Of a DNA stretch of 11,389 nt, positions 6,864 to 11,389 are shown in pieces; within the stretch, counting starts at the first letter, position 1; every line of letters begins with the position of its first letter. The stretch is from positions 1 to 11,389 of the forward strand of contig JBBIKS010000073.1 in NCBI GenBank assembly GCA_037445375.1, written 5' to 3'. The stretch comes from DYHD01 sp037445375. GTDB lineage: Bacteria > Nitrospirota > Thermodesulfovibrionia > Thermodesulfovibrionales > Dissulfurispiraceae. Below the pieces are notes generated by a model. The model worked only from the letters and a program-made list of their open reading frames with translations, was not told the DNA's origin and did not search any database. The position numbers were made by a program, and so were the translations under genes.

Positions 6864-8630
6864 TTAACTTGAGTTGTCTTTTCTAAACTGCAAGTTATAC
6901 AACTCGCGATATGTCTCAGAGACCAAAAAAATCTCATCATGCGTCCCTATCTGCTCTATCTGTCCCTTGTTCATAACAATTATGCGGGATGCCTTTTTTA
7001 TCGTGGATAGCCTATGAGCTATGATAATGTTAGTCCTCCCAGTCATAAGCCTTTCCAGTGCAACCTGAACTTTCTGCTCTGAATCTGAATCAAGAGATGA
7101 TGTAGCCTCATCCAAAATTAAAATTGAGGGGTTTTTCAGTATAGCCCTTGCGATAGTGAGCCTTTGTTTTTGTCCGCCGGACAACTTCATTCCCCGCTCT
7201 CCGATAACTGTATTATAACCCTCAGGCAATTCAGATATAAATTCATGTGCATATGCAGCCTTTGATGCAGATATCATTTCTTCATCCAAGGCATCAGGTT
7301 TCCCGCATAGTATATTTGCCTTCACTGTATCATTAAAAAGAAGCACATCTTGAGTAACCACACCCATATTTGCCCTGATGGATTTAAGAGATAAATCATT
7401 TATATTGATGCCGTCAATTAAAACATTCCCCTCTGTAGGACTCCAGAAGCCGCCTAAGATATCCACTATAGTGCTTTTGCCGGCTCCGCTAATACCAACA
7501 ATGGCAACAGTTTCACCTTGTTTAATCTCGAAGTTCAGGCCTTTAACTGCATACTCATTTGCTGTGGGATACTTAAATGATACATTTTCAAAAACAATGT
7601 GCCCATTTATCGCTTTTTCAATTCCTCCTGACCGCTCGATTGCTTCTGAAAATATCCCCTTTATTCTTTCAAGGACTGCTCTGCCCTGCTGAAAATTATT
7701 ATATACCTTGCTCAATCTCCTTATAGGTGTATATATCATCAAAATAGCCGCAATAAAAGAGAAGAAGGAACTGGCTGTCATCTGACCAGACATCACAAGA
7801 TGGCTGCCATATAACAGGATTGCTGCAACACCGACTCCTCCCAGCGATTCCGCCATAAACCTTGAAAACTCGTCTATCCTGACCTCCCGCATAGTATTCC
7901 TATAATGCTCATCAAGGGCATTTTCATGCCTTTTGGACATAGCCTTTTCCATATTAAACGCCTTTATGATTTTCATCCCGTGCAAACTCTCATTGAGAAT
8001 ATTGGTAACTTGAGAGATTAGTTTACGGGTTTTCAGACTTGTAGTTTTCATTATTTTTCCAAGCCTGCCGATGCTATAAACCATCATCGGGATTACAACA
8101 AAAGACAGAAGGGAAAGATCCCATTGCCTTGTAATGGCTACAATTGCAAGCACTATAACCGTTGCGCCCTCGACGAAAAAGTCCTTGATGGTGTGAGCAA
8201 CTGTCGAATGAAGAATACCGAGGTCATTCAAAAGCTTTGAGACAACCGAACCGCTTGATGTCCTTGTATAATAAGAAATGGGCAGAAGAATCAGTTTGTC
8301 ATATATCTCTTTTCTCAATGTCCGCACTATTTTAGCGCCGATTGAGCCCATCAGATAATTCGTAAGATAACCGAAAGCCCCCCGCATAAGAAAAAGTATT
8401 ATTATCCCAAGGGGAAGGAGAATTAATAATACCGTCGTCTTTTGAATAAAGAAATAATCCAGAGCAGGCTTTACAAGCCAAGCGATTGCCCCGTTTATCC
8501 CAGCTAAAACCGCCCCGCAGGCAATAGCAGCTATAAGCCTTAAAAGATGAGGCTTAGATAGATCATAGAAAATGGATATATCTTCAAAATTCTGAGTGCG
8601 CTTTTTTAGAAAAATTTCATTTATATTCAT
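6864..8630 (-). CDS. MsbA-like ABC exporter (fused permease-ATPase)
   Basis: This 588-residue half-transporter should act as a homodimer in the inner membrane. The MsbA subfamily flips lipid A-core or other lipids, but the cargo cannot be fixed from sequence. Residues 1-325 form the type I exporter membrane domain with hydrophobic segments near 29-52, 67-90, 150-168, 171-188, 262-282 and 288-302, plus the coupling-helix region NESLHGMKIIKAFNME (213-228). The ATPase domain (about 344-585) has Walker A GISGAGKST at 379-387, Q-loop Q427, signature LSGGQ at 483-487, Walker B ILILDEA at 503-509 with catalytic E508, D-loop SSLD at 511-514 and H-loop H539, so it should be active. GGAGGT (8636-8641), 5 bases upstream, fixes the start. 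That site adjoins a hairpin of a dispersed repeat. No lipid A or glycosyltransferase genes are adjacent, so the lipid role is family-based. Confidence 0.9.
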   Translation of the reverse strand: MNINEIFLKKRTQNFEDISIFYDLSKPHLLRLIAAIACGAVLAGINGAIAWLVKPALDYFFIQKTTVLLILLPLGIIILFLMRGAFGYLTNYLMGSIGAKIVRTLRKEIYDKLILLPISYYTRTSSGSVVSKLLNDLGILHSTVAHTIKDFFVEGATVIVLAIVAITRQWDLSLLSFVVIPMMVYSIGRLGKIMKTTSLKTRKLISQVTNILNESLHGMKIIKAFNMEKAMSKRHENALDEHYRNTMREVRIDEFSRFMAESLGGVGVAAILLYGSHLVMSGQMTASSFFSFIAAILMIYTPIRRLSKVYNNFQQGRAVLERIKGIFSEAIERSGGIEKAINGHIVFENVSFKYPTANEYAVKGLNFEIKQGETVAIVGISGAGKSTIVDILGGFWSPTEGNVLIDGININDLSLKSIRANMGVVTQDVLLFNDTVKANILCGKPDALDEEMISASKAAYAHEFISELPEGYNTVIGERGMKLSGGQKQRLTIARAILKNPSILILDEATSSLDSDSEQKVQVALERLMTGRTNIIIAHRLSTIKKASRIIVMNKGQIEQIGTHDEIFLVSETYRELYNLQFRKDNSS

Positions 8631-8639
8631 AGTGAACCT

Positions 8640-8793
8640 CCCCGCAGCAAGCTGCGGGGTATCCTAAAATCTCCCCTCCCTTGATGGGAGGGGACAAAGG
8701 GGAGGGTGAAAATAGTTTCTTGTCACCCCCACCCTCGCCCTCCCCCATCAAGGGGGAGGGAAGTATAAGGAAGCCCTGTAGCAAGCTACAGGG
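8640..8793. repeat. Nested palindromic repeat between fumarase and ABC exporter genes
   Basis: Four hairpins fill this stretch: CCCCGCAGC/GCTGCGGGG at 8640-8648 and 8651-8659; CCCCTCCC/GGGAGGGG at 8673-8680 and 8686-8693; CCCTCCCCC/GGGGGAGGG at 8738-8746 and 8752-8760; and CCCTGTAGC/GCTACAGGG at 8774-8782 and 8785-8793. The two inner hairpins are also roughly inverse copies of each other (8673-8710 against 8722-8760), making a larger palindrome centred near 8716. The two outer ones share the pattern GCAAGC with complementary flanks and differ by compensating base changes. It is GC-rich compared with its surroundings and non-coding. A related sequence occurs at 10399-10437. This looks like a REP/MITE-type element. 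Confidence 0.7.
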
Positions 8794-8861
8794 AATTACG
8801 AGTTAAAACTATTGTAAGGGTAGGATTTTAATGTTTCTTTGTATAAGGTTAGGATAAGGTT

Positions 8862-9416
8862 TTATAGTGAAATCTTGTATTTACTCTTGCCTTCTTCCAA
8901 TATGTCTCTGCCGTATATATCGTTTGCCACAATCACAGGAAAATTCTCGACATAGAGCTTTCTTATAGCCTCGGGACCCAAATCTTCATAGGCAATTATT
9001 TCTGAAGATTTTATATGCATTGACAAAAGAGCGGCAGCGCCGCCTGTGGCTATAAAATATACAGCTTTATATTTTTTTATTGCATCTTTAACTGCTGCTG
9101 ACCTTCCGCCTTTGCCAATCATTCCTTTTAAGCCTTTTTCTAATAGCTGTGAGGTATAAGGGTCAAGACGGGAACCAGTGGTAGGACCTGCCGAACCTAT
9201 CACCTTGCCCGGCTTAGGCGGGGTTGGTCCGACATAGTAAATCACAGCCCCCTTTACATCGAACGGCAAGGGTTGATTATTTTTGATCAGCTCAACAAGT
9301 CTTTTATGCGCTGCATCTCTCGCAGTATAAATACACCCTGTTATCTCTACAATATCACCTGCATTGAGAGAACTTATAATATCTTCAGCCAACGGAGTTG
9401 TTATGGTTTTATTCAT
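8862..9416 (-). CDS. Class I fumarate hydratase, beta subunit
   Basis: This 184-residue protein is the C-terminal half-equivalent of the iron-sulfur fumarase/tartrate dehydratase family, which interconverts fumarate and malate together with the alpha subunit. Family motifs seen are TGCIYTARDAAHKR (26-39), YVGPTPPKPGKVIGSAGPTTGSRLD (in the 61-85 region), the GKGG segment at 101-104 and TGGAAALL at 124-131. Length is normal for a separate beta subunit (about 180-190). It starts 3 bases after the alpha stop codon with only a weak ribosome binding site inside the end of alpha, so it is probably translationally coupled. The L(+)-tartrate dehydratase beta subunit is the main alternative, because the families cannot be split by eye. 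Fumarase is favoured in this central-metabolism setting. Confidence 0.9.
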   Translation of the reverse strand: MNKTITTPLAEDIISSLNAGDIVEITGCIYTARDAAHKRLVELIKNNQPLPFDVKGAVIYYVGPTPPKPGKVIGSAGPTTGSRLDPYTSQLLEKGLKGMIGKGGRSAAVKDAIKKYKAVYFIATGGAAALLSMHIKSSEIIAYEDLGPEAIRKLYVENFPVIVANDIYGRDILEEGKSKYKISL

Positions 9417-9419
9417 AAT

Positions 9420-10271
9420 TTATAAAATTACTTCTTTATGTCTGGCGCTATTGCATTGTATATTAATAGCAACCGGAAGGCTCGCGATATGGCATGGATA
9501 ATATTCAATATTAACCTCAATAGCCGTAATCCTGCCTCCAAGCCCCATCGGACCAATACCTGATTTATTTATCTCTCTTAGGAGTTCCGTTTCAAGTTGA
9601 GCATATCTATAGTCGCTGTTTCTATTGCCGAGTTTTCTTAATAATGCCTTTTTTGAAAGCATTGCGCACTTCTCGAAGGTGCCGCCTATGCCTATTCCCA
9701 CTATAACCGGCGGACAGGGATTGCCTCCTGCCTTTTCGACTGTTTCCAATACAAAAGCCTTTATCCCCTCCAGTCCGTCAGCAGGTCTGAACATTCTTAT
9801 AGCGCTCATGTTTTCACTGCCCCCGCCTTTGGGGGCTGCTGTAATCTTTACATTTTCTCCTTCAACCATCTCAAAATGAAGGATGCAGGGTGTATTGTCT
9901 CCAGTATTCTTTCTATCAAAAACGGGGTCATTAACAATAGATTTTCTGAAAAATCCTTCATCATATGCCCTTCTGACGCCTTCGTTGACGGCATTAAAGA
10001 TGTCCCCTCCTTCAAAGAAAACCTTGCTGCCCCACTCAATGAAAATAACAGAAAAGCCCGTATCCTGACATAAAGCAAGCCTTTCACGCATAGCAATATC
10101 TTTGTTTTTCAATAACTGCTCAATAACAGACCTGCCCATTGGAGATTCTTCAGCTTTTAATGATGCCGCAAAGGCAGAACAGACATCTTCTGGGAGGATT
10201 GTAACGGCATCCAGAAAAAGTCTTTTAACAGTCTCAATTATTTGCTCTGCACTGATCTTTTTTATAAACAT
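9420..10271 (-). CDS. Class I fumarate hydratase, alpha subunit (Fe-S)
   Basis: This 283-residue protein carries the oxygen-sensitive [4Fe-4S] cluster of two-subunit class I fumarase. The three expected cluster cysteines are visible: C68 in ALCQDTG, C186 in NPCPPVIVGIGIGGT and C273 in IQCNSARH. The motif PKGGGSENMS (147-156) is diagnostic of the family. Length is typical for the split form found in anaerobes and archaea. TtdA-type tartrate dehydratase is the alternative. The ribosome binding site is poor (GAG directly before the ATG), and a three-codon ORF ends one base before the start. A strong consensus promoter lies about 45 bases upstream. Alpha and beta are separated by 3 bases and clearly form one transcript, which may continue into the ABC exporter gene 231 bases further on. 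Confidence 0.92.
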   Translation of the reverse strand: MFIKKISAEQIIETVKRLFLDAVTILPEDVCSAFAASLKAEESPMGRSVIEQLLKNKDIAMRERLALCQDTGFSVIFIEWGSKVFFEGGDIFNAVNEGVRRAYDEGFFRKSIVNDPVFDRKNTGDNTPCILHFEMVEGENVKITAAPKGGGSENMSAIRMFRPADGLEGIKAFVLETVEKAGGNPCPPVIVGIGIGGTFEKCAMLSKKALLRKLGNRNSDYRYAQLETELLREINKSGIGPMGLGGRITAIEVNIEYYPCHIASLPVAINIQCNSARHKEVIL

Positions 10272-10315
10272 CTCAGGGTCTCATAATATGCCTGATAAAT
10301 CAAAAAGCTTAAAAC

Positions 10316-10345
10316 ATATTACCAAAAGGTAGCTTAAGATGTCAA
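10316..10345 (-). promoter_or_regulatory. Sigma70-type promoter of the fumarase genes
   Basis: Read on the minus strand, a perfect -35 TTGACA (10340-10345) and a near-perfect -10 TAATAT (10316-10321) are separated by 18 bases. The predicted transcription start is near 10309, giving a leader of about 38 bases before the fumarase alpha ATG. This is the best promoter match I found in the window. Confidence 0.7.
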
Positions 10346-10398
10346 AAATTTCTGTTTTTTCTGAAAGATAGACATAGAAAATTGTTAATCCTCTCGAA

Positions 10399-10437
10399 CC
10401 CCTCCCCATCAACGGGGGAGGGCAAGGGTAGGGGGTG
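10399..10437. repeat. Partial copy of the CCCTCCCC-ATCAA palindromic repeat
   Basis: CCCTCCCC (10400-10407) and GGGGAGGG (10415-10422) form a stem around ATCAACG, followed by GCAAGGGTAGGGGGTG. This matches one arm of the larger palindrome at 8673-8760, including the ATCAA loop and the downstream G-rich tail. It lies between the DUF3617-like gene and the fumarase promoter and could also act as a weak transcription barrier. No T-tract follows on either strand. Confidence 0.6.
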
Positions 10438-10468
10438 TTTTCAGACTTTATAAGCAGACTCTATTTAT

Positions 10469-10891
10469 TCACTTGCAGTCGCCGATTCGCCTGCCAGTAA
10501 TATTACTTTTTATGTTGTGTCTCTGACCTCCTTCGGTCACAGTTGTTGTGAATACTCCTTCATAGGTGCTATTTTTGTAAGTAACTCTGCCCTTGCTTTC
10601 CATCAAGCCTTCTTTTGAACGACATTGCATCGTCCAAAATACGGTATCGCCAACCACTCTATTTTCTATCATTTTGCAGTCCTGATCTTTTTCAGGCTTC
10701 TGCGGCACCAAATCCTTTTTTGTCAGGCACGCGATGTGTGTGGCAGGCGGCATAGACATAGGCATTCCCTCTATCTCTGTTTTAGTTGTTACCTCCCATT
10801 TGCCTTCCTGCATATTAGGTGATGCGATCGCGATTCCTGCTAAAAATACACTTATAACTACCATCATAATTGCAAATACTGTTTTAAACAT
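10469..10891 (-). CDS. Small secreted DUF3617-like protein
   Basis: This 140-residue protein has a Sec-type signal peptide: K3, then a hydrophobic core at about 4-22, with likely cleavage near residue 24 (IAIAS|PN). The mature part resembles the DUF3617 family, common in Gram-negative bacteria and of unknown function: GKWEVTTKTEIEGMPMSMPP (30-49), HIACLTKKDLVPQKP (52-66), then a beta-rich C-terminus ending in GDCK. The four cysteines (C55, C72, C90, C139) could form two disulfides in the periplasm. Length fits the family. AGGAGGT (10899-10905), 7 bases before the ATG, gives a confident start. The gene appears monocistronic: 197 bases with a repeat and a strong promoter separate it from the fumarase genes. 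No neighbour suggests a function. Confidence 0.82.
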   Translation of the reverse strand: MFKTVFAIMMVVISVFLAGIAIASPNMQEGKWEVTTKTEIEGMPMSMPPATHIACLTKKDLVPQKPEKDQDCKMIENRVVGDTVFWTMQCRSKEGLMESKGRVTYKNSTYEGVFTTTVTEGGQRHNIKSNITGRRIGDCK

Positions 10892-11337
10892 TTTTACAAC
10901 CTCCTCTTGATGTGTTTTTTACCTTTTTTCTTTTTCTCTTAATGATAACAAAATTTGAGGTTTTAGCATAGCTGTGCTTCTATATATTTTATTTTTAAAA
11001 GTTTTTTTCAATCTTGTCCATAATTATATAGAGTTTACATGTCTATTTTACTCCATAAATACCATCTTGTTTTATATTAAGGGGCGGCATTAGTATGTTT
11101 TTTTTCACTGAAACATCAGGATAAATGTATTGTCAGAAATTAAATATCTTGAAAGTTAGTTTATTTTATGATATATATTTAGTATAAAAGTAAGTATAAT
11201 TAGACAAAGTATTTAGACAAACTTTCAAAGTGAATAAGCAATAGCGCTTTTCTAAAAAAATGTTGATATAGCGTATTTCAATATATATTAAGAATTAAAG
11301 TTTAATTTTTTGCGCTTCGCAGCATTTAATAGAAGGC
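10892..11337. other. AT-rich gene-free region upstream of the DUF3617-like gene
   Basis: No gene is supported in this stretch of about 450 bases on either strand. It holds the ribosome binding site and probably the promoter of the DUF3617-like gene. Other structure is weak: a 9-bp inverted pair TTGAAAGTT/AACTTTCAA at 11149-11157 and 11220-11228, and a 13-base-spaced duplication of TTAGACAAA at 11200-11208 and 11213-11221. Homopolymer A/T runs are frequent. Confidence 0.6.
10983..11011 (-). promoter_or_regulatory. Candidate promoter of the DUF3617-like gene
   Basis: On the minus strand, TTGAAA (11006-11011) and AATATA (10983-10988) are 17 bases apart, giving a leader of roughly 85 bases. The extreme AT content makes chance matches likely; TATATA one or two bases further downstream could also serve as the -10. 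Confidence 0.35.
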
Positions 11338-11389
11338 TGTAACGCCAAAATGATAATGTCCTATACTGCCAAAATAGAAATGTCCTATA
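11338..11389. mobile_element. Probable terminus of an insertion sequence, cut by the window edge
   Basis: Two tandem 22-base units, GCCAAAATGATAATGTCCTATA (11344-11365, written as units GCCAAAATGATAATG plus TCCTATA) and its near-copy at 11368-11389, match at 19 of 22 positions with a 24-base period. They follow TGTAAC, a plausible 5'-TG insertion-sequence tip at 11338. Reiterated AATGTCCTATA blocks next to a TG tip resemble the multiple transposase-binding sites at the ends of IS21- or IS481-like elements. No transposase is inside the window, so family and exact boundary are inference. Confidence 0.45.

Noticed and set aside
9848..10096. Several overlapping frames on both strands inside the fumarase alpha gene
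   Set aside because: They are shadows of the fumarase gene and have no family similarity or initiation signals.
11304..11325. TGCG-CTT-CGCA hairpin near the right edge as a terminator
   Set aside because: The stem is 4 bp, and no gene ends into it on the strand where an A/T run follows.
1..11389. A CRISPR array, tRNA/rRNA, defence, phage or secondary-metabolite system
   Set aside because: No regular direct-repeat array, RNA gene or characteristic protein was seen; the genes are housekeeping metabolism, transport and one small secreted protein.

Overview
This 11.4 kb window carries ten protein genes, all on the minus strand, so transcription runs from high to low coordinates. Base composition is AT-rich and the genes look chromosomal. 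A rubredoxin, a two-subunit class I (iron-sulfur) fumarase and a citrate/homocitrate synthase of the LeuA-like fold suggest an anaerobic or oxygen-sensitive bacterium. An MsbA-like exporter and a DUF3617-type secreted protein suggest a Gram-negative cell envelope. A Nitrospirota or Desulfobacterota-type lineage would fit, but I cannot prove the taxonomy from the sequence.

Layout in the direction of transcription: (1) 11389-10892, an AT-rich gene-free stretch whose outer edge looks like the terminus of an insertion sequence; (2) 10891-10469, a small secreted DUF3617-like protein; (3) 10468-10272, a palindromic repeat followed by a very good sigma70-type promoter; (4) 10271-8862, fumarase alpha and beta subunits; (5) 8861-8631, a nested palindromic repeat that runs into the ribosome binding site of the next gene; (6) 8630-6864, an MsbA-like ABC exporter; (7) 6863-6393, an intergenic region with two degenerate dispersed repeats and the leader of the next operon; (8) 6392-282, a tightly packed probable operon: ilvB, ilvH, a probable Re-type citrate synthase, isocitrate dehydrogenase, a CNNM/CorC membrane protein and a 52-residue rubredoxin; (9) 281-1, a strong perfect hairpin and a non-coding edge with possible mobile-element remnants.

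The metabolic theme is carbon flow into amino acids. IlvBH makes acetolactate from pyruvate for branched-chain amino acids. The synthase/dehydrogenase pair would take acetyl-CoA and oxaloacetate through citrate and isocitrate to 2-oxoglutarate, the glutamate carbon skeleton and amino donor for the same pathway. Fumarase serves the C4 side of the TCA cycle. ilvC, leuCD and aconitase are absent from the window.

I found no CRISPR array, tRNA, rRNA, defence or phage module. The window is mostly ordinary housekeeping metabolism. The points worth a second look are the unusual operon composition, the substrate identity of the synthase, the mixed cofactor signature of the dehydrogenase, and several families of palindromic repeats, one of which may influence translation of the exporter.
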